Shown: positions 35,713-44,884, counted from the first letter of the stretch. The stretch is 64,000 nt of DNA from Sphingomonas sp. DG1-23 (GCF_030730875.1 NZ_JAVAMA010000007.1:208624-272623), one strand, 5' to 3'. Made by a program: numbers and translations. The notes: a model not told the origin generated them from the letters alone.

Positions 35713-36747
35713 TTAGACGACGCGGGCTTCGTCGACGTTCAGGGCGTCGAGCGAGCGGATGGGGGTGCCGTCGAACACGGTCACCTTGCGGCCTCCGATG
35801 GTGTCGAAGCCGAGCATGGAGCGACCCGTGCGGCTGTCGCTCAGCGCCTGCATGCGAAGCATCGCGCCGATCGGGCGCGGCGTGTAGACCGCCGCATTGC
35901 CGCCGAGCGCCTGAATGCGCTCGATCGCCTGCACCAGCAGCATCTCCAGATCGGCACCCGTCGACCGGTTGGCCTTGAGGTCCGAGAAGTCGATGTTCGC
36001 GATGCGGACAGCGTGCCGGTGGTCCTTGACGGCGAGGCCGCAGTCCCACTGGAAGAAGTCCGAATAGGCGAGGTACTGGTTGCCGCTCTCGTCGGGCACG
36101 AGGTCGCCGATCGGATAGCCGTCGGGACCTTCGCGCAGGTTGGTCGTCGCATCCATGTGGAGTAGGCCGGCCTTGGTGCCCTTGGGATAGATGCCCGTGA
36201 TGGTCTCGGGGCCCCAGTTGACGACCCAGATCGAACGGTTGTCCGAGCCCGAGCCGCCGGCATCGATGATGTAGTCCTGCGTCGGCCCGCTCAGGCTGTT
36301 GTAGCGCGGCGACAGACCGGTGAACTCCTTCGATTCGTAGAAGGAGTTGCCGTAGAACAGGGTCTCCACGAACTCGTCGTTCATCGAATCGAAGAACGGC
36401 TTGGCGAAGCTCATGCGCGCCTTGGCCGGATTGCCGCCGAGGATCGCGAGGCTGCGGTCCATCTGCGACGTCGCGGCCAGCTGCGCTGCTGCCTCGTCGA
36501 ACGAACCGACGGTGCCCTTCGATCGCGGCACGCCCTGATTGTAGCGCCGCCATGCGACGCCGGGCTTGCCGGTGCGTACCCACGTGCGGTCGCCGGTGAG
36601 AAGGTTGCCCTCGTTCCAGCTGACATCATCGAGGACGGGATTGTCCTTGGTGAGGATTTCAGCGACCTGGCCCTGCGCTTCGCCCGCCTCGCCGTACGTG
36701 GTGGTGACGTCGATAAGCGTGGCCAATGCTCCGTTACGTGCTGCCAT
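35713..36747 (-). CDS. Major capsid protein (BPP-1-like)
   Basis: A 344-residue protein. The start (TLIDVTTTYGEAGEAQGQVAEIL) and blocks RRYNQGVPRSKGTVGSFDEA, FDSMNDEFVETLFYGN and RSIWVVNWG fit the HK97-fold capsid proteins of the BPP-1 group (Bbp17). Order scaffold, capsid, cement matches this group. It forms the head shell. Confidence 0.88.
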   Translation of the reverse strand: MAARNGALATLIDVTTTYGEAGEAQGQVAEILTKDNPVLDDVSWNEGNLLTGDRTWVRTGKPGVAWRRYNQGVPRSKGTVGSFDEAAAQLAATSQMDRSLAILGGNPAKARMSFAKPFFDSMNDEFVETLFYGNSFYESKEFTGLSPRYNSLSGPTQDYIIDAGGSGSDNRSIWVVNWGPETITGIYPKGTKAGLLHMDATTNLREGPDGYPIGDLVPDESGNQYLAYSDFFQWDCGLAVKDHRHAVRIANIDFSDLKANRSTGADLEMLLVQAIERIQALGGNAAVYTPRPIGAMLRMQALSDSRTGRSMLGFDTIGGRKVTVFDGTPIRSLDALNVDEARVV

Positions 36748-36750
36748 GTC

Positions 36751-37539
36751 TTACCCTTTCGGTTGAAATGCATCCCCGTAGAGCTTCTGCTCCGGGGTCT
36801 TCGGGATCACGGCAGCATCGCCGCGTTCGAAGCTTCCTTCCGCCAGATCGCGGCCGACACCGGCCACGAAGCGGATCAGGTCGGGGTGGTTGCCGAGCCC
36901 GCTCTCATCGAGCAGCTGGCGCAGTCCCTCGCCCTTCTTGAGGCCGTAGTGATCGAAGGCGCGAGCCGCGGCGGTCAGCGTCGCGTCCTTGTTCGCGCCG
37001 CCGATTTCGGGATCCGCCTCGAACTGCGACACCCATTCGCGGCGCTGGTTGGCGGCGTTCTGCTGGATGCCGTCATTGGCCTTGGCGATGATACGCTCTG
37101 CGAACTTCGCCGCGGCAGGCATCAGCTTCTGCGCCTGCTCGTTCGACAGTTTCAGGTCGCGGAAGACCGGATCGGCCTCGGCAAGGCTCTCCGCATCGAG
37201 CGTGAAGCCCTCGGGCGCGGTCAGATCATATTTCTCAGGCGGTCCCGGATCAGCGCCTTGTTCATCGCCCGCTCCGCCTTCGCCCTTGTCCGTCGCGCCT
37301 TTCTGCCCTTCACCGCCTTCGCCAGCGCCTCCGAGAAGGGAAGCATCGTCATCCCCTGCGCCCACCGCGTCGCCATCGCCCTGATCTCCGGCCGCGTTGC
37401 CATTGTCGGCGTCGCCAGCGGCAGTGCCGGCGCCGGCATCGTGCCCGTCGGGCGAGCGCATGAAGCGGCCATGGGCACGCTCCAGCGGCGTCATCCGCAA
37501 GCGGTCAGCGAACAGGGGATTCGTCCTAGGGATCTGCAT
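36751..37539 (-). CDS. Phage scaffolding-type protein
   Basis: A 262-residue acidic protein. A disordered Gly/Asp/Ala-rich region (about 30-100) is followed by PPEKYDLTAPEGFTLD, a motif common in podovirus scaffold proteins, and helical segments (LSNEQAQKLMPAAAKFAERI). It lies just upstream of the capsid gene and should guide head assembly. The ATG at 37539 has a GGAGA site; the longer open frame is not needed. Confidence 0.82.
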   Translation of the reverse strand: MQIPRTNPLFADRLRMTPLERAHGRFMRSPDGHDAGAGTAAGDADNGNAAGDQGDGDAVGAGDDDASLLGGAGEGGEGQKGATDKGEGGAGDEQGADPGPPEKYDLTAPEGFTLDAESLAEADPVFRDLKLSNEQAQKLMPAAAKFAERIIAKANDGIQQNAANQRREWVSQFEADPEIGGANKDATLTAAARAFDHYGLKKGEGLRQLLDESGLGNHPDLIRFVAGVGRDLAEGSFERGDAAVIPKTPEQKLYGDAFQPKG

Positions 37540-37801
37540 CGGTGGTCTCCTTGGGGGTGGCTTCGCTGAGGATGGCGACGAGCACATGCTCGATGGTGCC
37601 GTGCGGCAGTCCGACTGCCGCTTCGCGAAGGATGTCCAACCCCAGAGACCTGCGCCCTTCACGAGAGAGAAGGGATTGTTCGGCTCCGGCAGTTGGTATC
37701 CAGATACCTGCGTGATTGGCGATGCGCAACAGAAATCTGCGGAATGGCGCAGATGCCATCAGCATCCTCATGTCGAGTTCGTGCTGGGTCGCGCGGCTCA
37801 T
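37526..37801 (-). CDS. Bbp19-like small phage protein
   Basis: A 91-residue protein with the pattern FRRFLLRIANHAGIWI then LLSREGRRSLGLDILRE, matching the Bbp19-type proteins found between portal and scaffold in BPP-1-like phages. Role unknown; probably virion assembly. Overlaps both neighbours (ATGA at the portal end). Confidence 0.78.
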   Translation of the reverse strand: MSRATQHELDMRMLMASAPFRRFLLRIANHAGIWIPTAGAEQSLLSREGRRSLGLDILREAAVGLPHGTIEHVLVAILSEATPKETTDADP

Positions 37802-39546
37802 CCGACGAGCCTTTCGAGTAGCGAGCCCGAGCCCGTGTCAGCCTCGGACATCAGCCGGGCGGCGTCGGCACCGTCCTTCGCCGCCGGCATCATCGCGGCC
37901 ATCTGCTCGGCCTGCTGCTGCTGTGCGCGTTGCTGGCGGATCGCATCGCGCATCTTGGGGTCGCGCAGGCCCGTCGCGGGAGCACCGCTGCGCTCCCAAT
38001 AGTCCTTCACGATCGCGTCGGTATCGAGGTTGTCGGCGGCTTCCGGGAAGGAGGCCGCGAGATTGCCGACGAACGATACGGCGCGTTCGGTCTGGCCGAT
38101 GCCGAGCATGCGCTGCGCCTGTGTCAGCACCGACACGAAGTCGGTCTTCAACTCCTGGCCCTGCAACTCCTCGGGCGGCTCGGGCAGGAGGTGGAGCAGG
38201 TCGCCGCGGGCTGCGAGGATGCCGCCGACGCGATCATTCGCGGGCTCGAGCAATTCGCCGTTGGCGCGATCGGTCACGGGCCCGAGCTGGGTCAGCTGTT
38301 CCTCGTGCCGACGCGCGAGTTCCTCGATATTGCGCGGCTGCACACCTTCCATGGTCGAGATCGCCATGAACAGGTCGACATAGGCCATGCGGTCCACGGC
38401 CTGCTGACGGCGGACCAGCTTGGCCTCCACTGCCTGCACGGCCTGATAGCCGATCTCGTAGACCGGCTTGATGCCGACGCTCATGTCCGCGGCGGCTACG
38501 GTAGTGTGGTTGCCGGGGAGCATGCCGACGCGATCGATCGTGGGCGGGCCCCATGTCGGCGGCTTGACCAGCATGTCCTCGGCCTCGCCGCTGCGCTTGC
38601 CGGAAAGCTGGAGCGCGCGAAGATCGGGGAGGGCGACCTTGCCGCGTCCGGTGCCCCAGATGTCGCCGCTGACGGTCTCCCAGCGCGGCGCCATGAACGG
38701 CTGGTCGCGATAGCCCTCGATGCTCAGGAACTTCTTCTTGCTCTCCTCGGTCTCCAGCCATTTGACCGAGCGGAAAGGCATGCCGATGCGGCCGATCTTG
38801 CCCGGCACATAAGCGGGGTTCGGCTCGATGACCTGCCGGATGACGAAGTTGTCGTCGTAGCTGCCCTTGTCCCACGCATCCTTGATCCGCGACGGCACGC
38901 GATCCCAATGCAGTGTGCGGCTGTCGAAGCGATCGGCGACGAAGTTCTCGACGATCTGGCGGGTATCGAACCCGAAGCTGCGTGCGAGCGAGTCCGGGCG
39001 GAGATCCTGCCCGACCGCGATGCCGTATTCTCCGACGGTCAGCGGATGACAGACGAACTTTGGCGAGGTCGCATCGTGCTGCTGGATGACGACGGCGCCG
39101 GTCCCGAATCCGCTCATCTCGCGATAGCAGGACAGCATCGCCTCGTAGAAGTTCGAGGCACCGAGAGCGGAGTTCACGAGCTGGTCGTAGGCGTCGAGCC
39201 AGACCTGCACCGGATGGTAGTCCATCAGGTCCTCGTCTTCGAGCTGCGACTTGCGCCATGGGCGAGAGCGCGAGGACAGGCCCGAGAGCATCCCGTTGGC
39301 GAGGATGTCGAACGACCGGATCGCGTGCCCGTCGTGGAGGCGCGTGTTGGCGGTGGCGTTACGCTGCTTGCGCTTGTGGCATTCGACCAGCTGCCGCGAA
39401 CGCTGCGGCATGCACAGGCCGGCGATCTCGTACCATTCCGCCGCGAGATCGCTCGGCGGCATCATGGTCTTGTACCGCCGCTCGACGTGCTCGCGCAACT
39501 TGTCGTCTTCGGTTTGCCGGACGGTCAGGGTGCCGCCTGTCGCCAC
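37798..39546 (-). CDS. Phage portal (head-tail connector) protein
   Basis: A 582-residue protein. The N-terminal block (WYEIAGLCMPQRSR), DGHAIRSFDILANGMLSGLSSRSRPW, and the region PVYEIGYQAVQAVEAKLVRRQQ match podovirus portal proteins of the T7 gp8/Bbp20 type. The C-terminus is Gln/Met-rich. Twelve copies form the DNA-packaging vertex. GTG start at 39546, directly after the stop of the small gene upstream. Confidence 0.9.
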   Translation of the reverse strand: MATGGTLTVRQTEDDKLREHVERRYKTMMPPSDLAAEWYEIAGLCMPQRSRQLVECHKRKQRNATANTRLHDGHAIRSFDILANGMLSGLSSRSRPWRKSQLEDEDLMDYHPVQVWLDAYDQLVNSALGASNFYEAMLSCYREMSGFGTGAVVIQQHDATSPKFVCHPLTVGEYGIAVGQDLRPDSLARSFGFDTRQIVENFVADRFDSRTLHWDRVPSRIKDAWDKGSYDDNFVIRQVIEPNPAYVPGKIGRIGMPFRSVKWLETEESKKKFLSIEGYRDQPFMAPRWETVSGDIWGTGRGKVALPDLRALQLSGKRSGEAEDMLVKPPTWGPPTIDRVGMLPGNHTTVAAADMSVGIKPVYEIGYQAVQAVEAKLVRRQQAVDRMAYVDLFMAISTMEGVQPRNIEELARRHEEQLTQLGPVTDRANGELLEPANDRVGGILAARGDLLHLLPEPPEELQGQELKTDFVSVLTQAQRMLGIGQTERAVSFVGNLAASFPEAADNLDTDAIVKDYWERSGAPATGLRDPKMRDAIRQQRAQQQQAEQMAAMMPAAKDGADAARLMSEADTGSGSLLERLVG

Positions 39547-39732
39547 TCAGACGCCCGTGATGTTGGTGGTGGGGGCAGCGCCGGCCTGAGGCGCGAACAT
39601 CGCAGCAGCGTATCCGCGGCGCCTGCGGTCGCGGTCTGCCATTCGCAGCGTGGGGTCAGTCGCCGGCTGTTTCGCCGGCTGTCGCTCCGGGATCGGGGCG
39701 GGGTCGGGCATCTTCGGAGCGCCAAGGCACAT
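39547..39732 (-). CDS. Small phage protein upstream of the portal gene
   Basis: A 61-residue protein, MCLGAPKMPDPAP followed by a Pro/Gln-rich part and an RRRRGYAAAMFAP end. Short proteins with an MC.G....P.P start and an RRGYA end are common beside podovirus portal genes. ATG at 39732 follows AGGTGA; an upstream GTG is in frame. Function unknown. Confidence 0.68.
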   Translation of the reverse strand: MCLGAPKMPDPAPIPERQPAKQPATDPTLRMADRDRRRRGYAAAMFAPQAGAAPTTNITGV

Positions 39733-39803
39733 GCGGGTCACCTGCTGGTTGCAGGTGCGTGCCTAGGACGGCTGGGAAGCCCCGTGCGGCGCGATGCACA
39801 GGG

Positions 39804-40031
39804 TCAGCGGAACTCGGCGTAGCGATCCTGCTCCGGTGCCCTGTAGCGATGGCCGGAGGCCTGCCTTGCGCAGGCCTCCGCAAGCTGCTGCAACACGACC
39901 TCGCCATGCTCGCGATACTCGGCAACGGGCACGCAGACGCATCCGTCCCGTCCGTCGACAATGCGGAAGTCGGCGCAGACCACGGGCACGCCCGCATCGA
40001 CGGTCTCGCGGATATTGGTGACGCGCGGCAT
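39804..40031 (-). CDS. Hypothetical phage protein
   Basis: A 75-residue protein not recognised (starts MPRVTNIRETVDAGVPVVCAD). Its ATG shares bases with the terminase stop, favouring translation. A strong hairpin (GGAGGCCTGC with its complement, 39855-39879) lies inside its 3' part, which could act as a stem between terminase and portal genes. Confidence 0.52.
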   Translation of the reverse strand: MPRVTNIRETVDAGVPVVCADFRIVDGRDGCVCVPVAEYREHGEVVLQQLAEACARQASGHRYRAPEQDRYAEFR

Positions 40032-41551
40032 CAGTGAAGCTCCGAGAAGCGATCATAGTGGTTGTGGGTGTCGACATAGCTCGCAGGATCGCGCGACGCT
40101 GGCACGCGCGGTGCGACGGGTTCGGCGAAGGTGCAGCCCAGCGCGTCAAGATTGTCCGGCGAGGGTAGGCCGCGGGCCTTCATGTGCGCCTTCTTCTCCA
40201 GCAGGATCGATGTCTCGCCATCGCTGTAGCTGTATTCGGGCCCGGTCAGGTCGTCCTCGATCTCCTGCTCGTCGGGAATGACGCCGCCACGCTTCAGCCA
40301 GGCGCGCACGCTCACCGCCATCTCGGAACGCTTGTTGGCAGTCTTGACGTGGACGCCGTTCTCCCACTCCACCGAGCGTCCGGGCCCGCCGAAATTGACC
40401 TCGAACACCGGGATCTTGCCCTTGAGTAGCTGGCGGAGACGATCGACCACCGCGCCGCCGATGTTGCCGACGTCCACGAAGATCGCATCCGGCTTCCAGC
40501 GCTCAGCCTCGAGTGCGATGTCGCCGGCCACTGTCATGCTGTCCATGTGGTGCCAGCGCTTCCACGGAATGGACCGGGCATCGCGGCCCTTGCGGATCGC
40601 GAGCACCGAACTGTCGTCCCCGAAGCGCGCGCAGTCGACGCCGAAGATGATCGGATCGCTGGGTAGCCCGGGCGGAACGGCGCGGGTGCGGGCCTCCTGC
40701 GCCAGATCAGTGCCGATGAACTGCATGGACGAAGCCGACGGGAACATGCCGCGGACGCGCACCTTCACGATGTCGCTGTTCTCGCCGTAGGTCGCGACCA
40801 GCTCGTTGAGATAGACCTTGTTGGTGCCCTCGACCGTGCGGGAATCGATCTGCTTCGTCTTCCAGAGGTGGCGATGCTTGCCGAACGCCTCGCGGAAGCG
40901 GCCGGTGTTCTTCGTCGGGTTGCCGAACGCGAGCCACAGGATTTCGGTATCCTCGTCGGTCAGCGCGCCCTGTGCGACTTCCCAGACCTTGTCGGAGATG
41001 CCCGAGGCCTCGTCGAAGATCAGGATGATGCGCTTGCCCATGTTGTGCAGGCCGGCGAATGCCTCGGTGTTGTTCTCGGACCATGTCACCGCATCGGCGC
41101 GCCACGACTTGTCGTGTCCCGCCTGCGTGGAGATCAGTGCCGTGGCGGTGGGGCGGAACCAGTCCCGCGTGATGGCGAGGTTGTTCCACTTCGTCACCTC
41201 GGGCCACGTCTTATTGAGTATCTGCGTTTCGGTGTTCGCGGTGAGCACGATGCGCGTGTCGTCGCAGGTATCGAGCCCCCACTTCGTCACCATCGACACC
41301 AGCGCCGATTTGCCGATGCCGTGACCCGACGCGCGGCCGAGACGGCAGGGCTGGTGCCGGGTCAGCGGATTGGACAGGTGCTCGCCGATCTGGATCAGCG
41401 CCTCCCGCTGCCATTCACGCGGCCCGTTCGCTTTCGCCAGCGTGCCCGGTTCACCCCACGGGAAGGCGTACAGCGCGTAGTGGAGCGGGTCGTGCGTGAA
41501 GCCGGCGATGTCCTCCGCCAGCATGACGCGGGGATCAGGTTTCGTCGCCAC
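40031..41551 (-). CDS. terL: Phage terminase large subunit
   Basis: A 506-residue packaging motor. ATPase motifs: GRASGHGIGKSAL (Walker A) and IILIFDEASGI (Walker B with catalytic Glu), plus coupling motif AFGNPTKNTG. The nuclease part begins FGVDCARFGDDSSVLA with RNase H-like acidic residues and continues with IFVDVGNIGGAVVDRL. The GTG at 41551 after AAGGTGGCGG is preferred; an ATG at 41524 would remove nine residues. It overlaps the small subunit gene. Confidence 0.93.
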   Translation of the reverse strand: MATKPDPRVMLAEDIAGFTHDPLHYALYAFPWGEPGTLAKANGPREWQREALIQIGEHLSNPLTRHQPCRLGRASGHGIGKSALVSMVTKWGLDTCDDTRIVLTANTETQILNKTWPEVTKWNNLAITRDWFRPTATALISTQAGHDKSWRADAVTWSENNTEAFAGLHNMGKRIILIFDEASGISDKVWEVAQGALTDEDTEILWLAFGNPTKNTGRFREAFGKHRHLWKTKQIDSRTVEGTNKVYLNELVATYGENSDIVKVRVRGMFPSASSMQFIGTDLAQEARTRAVPPGLPSDPIIFGVDCARFGDDSSVLAIRKGRDARSIPWKRWHHMDSMTVAGDIALEAERWKPDAIFVDVGNIGGAVVDRLRQLLKGKIPVFEVNFGGPGRSVEWENGVHVKTANKRSEMAVSVRAWLKRGGVIPDEQEIEDDLTGPEYSYSDGETSILLEKKAHMKARGLPSPDNLDALGCTFAEPVAPRVPASRDPASYVDTHNHYDRFSELH

Positions 41552-41993
41552 CCGCCACCTTCGCGCGGCGCGCTGCGATGATGTCCGCCAGGTCGAGCCT
41601 GTTGCCGTCAGCGTCGGCATGCTTGAGCTGCATCGCGTCGCCGTACCGCTTGGGGTCCCACTTCGCGAGAAGCTTCAGGCGCGTCTCGACCCGCAGCTTG
41701 GAGCGCTGGACGTGCTCATGGTTGAGCGCCTCGTACTCGCTGCCGTCCTCACGCTCGCGGGTCTCCCAGTCGTTGGTGCCGTCGTCCGCGATCTCCAGTG
41801 CTTCCTCGGCGATGGCATCAAAGCCTTTCGCGCGCGCACCTGCGATGCGTCCGGCAAAGGCTGCGTCTTGCTCCATCCAGTCATAGACCGTCGACTTGCC
41901 TACACCGTGGATGCGACAAAGCTGTCGGAGGGGCACGCCATCGGCGATGCCCTCGACAAGCGCGTTTTCCAGATCTGCGGTTCGCAGCGTCAC
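41535..41993 (-). CDS. terS: Phage terminase small subunit
   Basis: A 152-residue protein. An N-terminal helix-turn-helix (VPLRQLCRIHGVGKSTVYDWM) is typical of small subunits that bind the packaging site, followed by a helical oligomerisation region (AIAEEALEIADDG) and RLKLLAKWDPKRYGD, a common TerS ending. GTG start at 41993 overlaps the previous stop (GTGA). Confidence 0.9.
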   Translation of the reverse strand: MTLRTADLENALVEGIADGVPLRQLCRIHGVGKSTVYDWMEQDAAFAGRIAGARAKGFDAIAEEALEIADDGTNDWETREREDGSEYEALNHEHVQRSKLRVETRLKLLAKWDPKRYGDAMQLKHADADGNRLDLADIIAARRAKVAGGDET

Positions 41994-42349
41994 GCCACCC
42001 CCGCCTTCACCAGCAGCCGATTGGCCCGCAGCCGGAAATCGCGATCCTCCCGCCACTGCGTATCGGCGTTGCGGAACGTGCGGATCACGGCGGAGTGATC
42101 GCGGTTCATCGCCCGGCCGATGCGCGGGAACGGAACGGCGAGATGCCGCCTCGCCACCACGATCACCAGCCTGCGCATGTCCATCGTCTCCTCGTCCATT
42201 CTCGGCCCGCGGATCATCGAGATTACCTCGGCATCGTGCTCGGCCACCGTGAAGATCAGCCGGCACACTGCCAGAGGCGCGTCGGCATCGCGGGCGAGAT
42301 GCACAGGGCTGAGGTAGCGCTCGGCCGGGATGATGGGCTCGATCAGCAT
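41990..42349 (-). CDS. DnaA domain IV-like DNA-binding protein
   Basis: A 119-residue protein. The C-terminal half (MRRLVIVVARRHLAVPFPRIGRAMNRDHSAVIRTFR, in segments) matches the DnaA-box-binding domain IV, including the signature R.hHS.V (here RDHSAV). The AAA+ domain III of real DnaA is missing. Small DnaA-C proteins occur in phages of alphaproteobacteria. It might direct replication, regulate transcription or mark the packaging region, since it sits before the terminase genes. Confidence 0.82.
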   Translation of the reverse strand: MLIEPIIPAERYLSPVHLARDADAPLAVCRLIFTVAEHDAEVISMIRGPRMDEETMDMRRLVIVVARRHLAVPFPRIGRAMNRDHSAVIRTFRNADTQWREDRDFRLRANRLLVKAGVA

Positions 42350-42725
42350 CGCGAGTCCGCCGTCTTCGACACCGCCGGCATGGCCGCCACGATCGCCGGT
42401 TCAACCCGAGCACCCTCGGCCCGGCCTGCCTGAAACTCGGTGCTTTCCACTCGTTTCTCCAAGGATTTCCCGCACCTCCCGCACCTCCCGCACCTTCCCG
42501 CAGTGGCGGGTTCGGCGGTCGCTCGCGCGCGCGGAATGGAAATAACTAACCTAGGTTCTTCTATACCACGGGAGGAATAACCCCTCCCCTTCAGGGAGGG
42601 GATTATTCCCGCGTACGTGTGGGCGTGTGCCCCCGCGCGAGGAGGCCCGCCCGGGACACCTTTTCCCGTACTCCCCGCACTTCCCCGCACCTTGTGGTGC
42701 GGGAGTGCGGGAGAGGTGCGGGATC
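42350..42725. other. Non-coding gap between replication and packaging genes
   Basis: About 375 bases with no supported gene. It holds a run of three CTCCCGCAC-type 9-bp repeats near 42470-42500 and a hairpin at 42576-42607. A minus-strand frame ending at 42343 lacks a start. The low coding potential and repeats suggest a regulatory region, perhaps the late promoter, the packaging site or an origin. Confidence 0.55.
42576..42607 (-). terminator. Hairpin, likely terminator of the replication genes
   Basis: AATAACCCCTCCC, a five-base loop, then GGGAGGGG-A-TTATT forms a 13-bp stem with one bulge. It lies about 120 bases after the end of the RepA-like gene and upstream of the packaging genes on the same strand. 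A T-run is only partial (TTATT on either strand). Confidence 0.6.
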
Positions 42726-44027
42726 TCAGTCGAGAGTGGCCCATCGACCCACCTCCACATGCTCGCGATCCTCGTGATTCCTGTCCTTGATCATCACGGA
42801 CCGCAGCGCTCCGGAAGCGAGCCACGTATCGAGCCGCTTCTTGATCACCGACCTGTCCATGGGGTCGTCGACATTCATGTCGAGGACGTACGCGACGATC
42901 TTGCCTGCCCAGCCCTTCGAAGAAGAGTGCTTCCGGGTTTCAGCGAGATCCGCGCTCTCGATTGCCTTCTGGATATTGTACAGCTGGCGTGCGGTGGCCC
43001 CGCCGAATGCGTTGGGTGCTTGCCACCTTTGAAGCGCGCCTATGCTGTCCTCGGGACCGGTATCGTCACCGTTTCCGAGGCCGACGCTCACGAACTCGTA
43101 CCAGTCCTGCGCCGCGGCCGGCGGCGCCTTGTTGTTCTTGTCGTCGTAGACGGAGACGTAGCGCTTCCGGTCGCATTCCCGGACGCACAGCTCCTGGGCC
43201 ACCTCTTTGGACATCTTCTGGAGCACGAGGACCGATCGGACGGCGTTGATCATCGACACTGCTCCGCGAGCGTCGAACGCCGTTGCTTCCGATCCATTCG
43301 GTTTGCGGACGTGGTGCGCGAGGCTCACCGCGCAGTCGGCGCGGTGGGCGACCTGCACCCATTCCTTGCTGACGGCGTCGATCGCGCCGTTGTTGTTCTC
43401 GTCGACCGAGTGACACGATACGAATGGGTCGACGTCGAGATAGTCGATACGGCGCGCGACGAGCGCCTCGATGGTCGCCTCCACGATCGGGCGCTGGATG
43501 ATGAAGCCGCCGCGCTCGCCTTCGACGGCCACCTTGAGCTTGGCCATCGCGCCGGTGTCGATGCCGTCCATGAACAGGCGGTCACCGAGATCCGCGGGCG
43601 ACAGGTTCCAGAGCTTCATGAAGGCGTGGACCGTCTTCTCGATCTCCTCGCGCTCGTCCTCGAGGTTCACCAGCCAGACGCGGTGCGGGCCGTTCCAGAC
43701 GCGGTGGCCGAAGAAATCCTTGCCGGTGACCATGCAAAGCGCGCGGCCGACCTTGAGCGTCGTCTTTCCGCCGGCTCCGACGCCGATGACCGCAGAGGCC
43801 TGCTTGCGCCGGAGCTCGAACCCGTAGAGGAACTGGCGCCGCGGGATGGTCGCAGGGTCGCGCCACGTGAACGGCAACGGATCGAACTGGATCGGGGCGC
43901 CGGCCGTGCGCTCGTCCTCGAACGGGGCGCTCTCGGGCCACATGTGGCGCGCGCCGGCTATGGCCGCGCGCACCGCCGCGCCTCCATCCTCGCGCTCGAC
44001 GTCCTCGAAGTCCCGCGCCACGATCAT
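42726..44027 (-). CDS. RepA-like AAA ATPase/helicase of the phage
   Basis: A 433-residue protein. A RecA-like ATPase core has the P-loop VGAGGKTTLKVGRAL, WLVNLEDEREEI, YLDVDPFVSCHSVDENNNG (Walker B) and CAVSLAHHVRKP. This is the AAA_25/RepA family hexameric helicase found with phage primases. The C-terminal ~110 residues look like a winged helix. ATG overlaps the primase stop (ATGA). Confidence 0.85.
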   Translation of the reverse strand: MIVARDFEDVEREDGGAAVRAAIAGARHMWPESAPFEDERTAGAPIQFDPLPFTWRDPATIPRRQFLYGFELRRKQASAVIGVGAGGKTTLKVGRALCMVTGKDFFGHRVWNGPHRVWLVNLEDEREEIEKTVHAFMKLWNLSPADLGDRLFMDGIDTGAMAKLKVAVEGERGGFIIQRPIVEATIEALVARRIDYLDVDPFVSCHSVDENNNGAIDAVSKEWVQVAHRADCAVSLAHHVRKPNGSEATAFDARGAVSMINAVRSVLVLQKMSKEVAQELCVRECDRKRYVSVYDDKNNKAPPAAAQDWYEFVSVGLGNGDDTGPEDSIGALQRWQAPNAFGGATARQLYNIQKAIESADLAETRKHSSSKGWAGKIVAYVLDMNVDDPMDRSVIKKRLDTWLASGALRSVMIKDRNHEDREHVEVGRWATLD

Positions 44028-44884
44028 GCTGCCTTCCGGGGCGGGAGGGCGAGGCGCGCGCCTATCTCGATCGCGGCTGCGGTCGCCGCCTCTATACCGA
44101 CATTCTTGCGAACGTGGGGGTTGTCGACCAACTCGGGGTCGTCGTCCGCGCAGACGATATATTCTAAGTCGGGACGCAGGTAGTTCCACATCCGCGCCAC
44201 GGTGAGAAGGTTGCCCGACGAGAAGGTGACCAGCGAGGGATGACCGCCGTTCCGGGTCACCGCCGACATCGTCGAATAGCCCTCGCCGATGCAGAGCGTC
44301 CGGGTCAGCTGGTCAGCAGCGATGAGGCAGAACAGGCCATCGGTGCGGCCCCCGCGAAGGAATCGCTTCCTGCCATCAGGCCAGATCCGCTGGACGTTCC
44401 AGAGGCGTCCCTCGACGTCGTACATCGGGATCAGCAGTTGCTCGCCAAGTTGGCGGAGCGGGGCGGGATCGAGACGCTTGCGCTCGATGTAGCCGTGATC
44501 GGCCTGCGCGGGTCCGGCTGTCTTCCACATCTCGGCTGCGTCGTGCGCGGCTTCGGCCTGCGACCGGTCGCGTTCCTCCAGCCGCCTGGCCTTGGCTGCC
44601 GTCCATTCGCGCTGCAGGGCCTCGCGCTCTTCGGCGGTCAGCGTGCGATCGGAATCGACGCGCCACTTCCGCGAGATACCGAGGCGGTAGTTGCCGAATG
44701 CACCTGCGGGCCGGTCATCGAGATAGAGGATCGCCCAGCCGTTCTGGCGGCCCTTGCCGTCGCCGTCGCAGCGGAAGCGGATAAGTTCGCCTGACGCGAG
44801 GCGCTGCGCGATGGGTTCGACGGGCTTCACGCCCTCGAGCTCCATGGCGTGGATGAAGTCGGAGATCGGCTCCACCGAGATCAT
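44024..44884 (-). CDS. Phage primase-like protein with TOPRIM domain
   Basis: A 286-residue protein. The C-terminal half carries a TOPRIM domain: LCIGEGYSTMSAVTRNG (catalytic Glu) and YIVCADDDPELVDN (DxD). The pattern IERKRLDPAPLRQLGEQLLIP and the block VEGRLWNVQRIWPDGRKRF are standard for phage and plasmid primases of this group. It should lay down primers for the adjacent helicase. Confidence 0.86.
   Translation of the reverse strand: MISVEPISDFIHAMELEGVKPVEPIAQRLASGELIRFRCDGDGKGRQNGWAILYLDDRPAGAFGNYRLGISRKWRVDSDRTLTAEEREALQREWTAAKARRLEERDRSQAEAAHDAAEMWKTAGPAQADHGYIERKRLDPAPLRQLGEQLLIPMYDVEGRLWNVQRIWPDGRKRFLRGGRTDGLFCLIAADQLTRTLCIGEGYSTMSAVTRNGGHPSLVTFSSGNLLTVARMWNYLRPDLEYIVCADDDPELVDNPHVRKNVGIEAATAAAIEIGARLALPPRKAA

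Noticed and set aside
35248..39546. A diversity-generating retroelement, because the head genes resemble phage BPP-1
   Set aside because: No reverse transcriptase, template repeat or variable repeat was found near the tail spike or elsewhere in the window.
39855..39879. A terminator between terminase and portal genes
   Set aside because: The 10-bp stem is strong but lies inside the 75-residue frame and has no T-run; kept only as a note on that gene.
42343..42540. Minus-strand frame ending just before the DnaA-like gene
   Set aside because: It could be a small coupled gene, but no ATG, GTG or TTG with a ribosome site was found at a sensible place, and part of it is made of 9-bp repeats (GRCGRCGRC).
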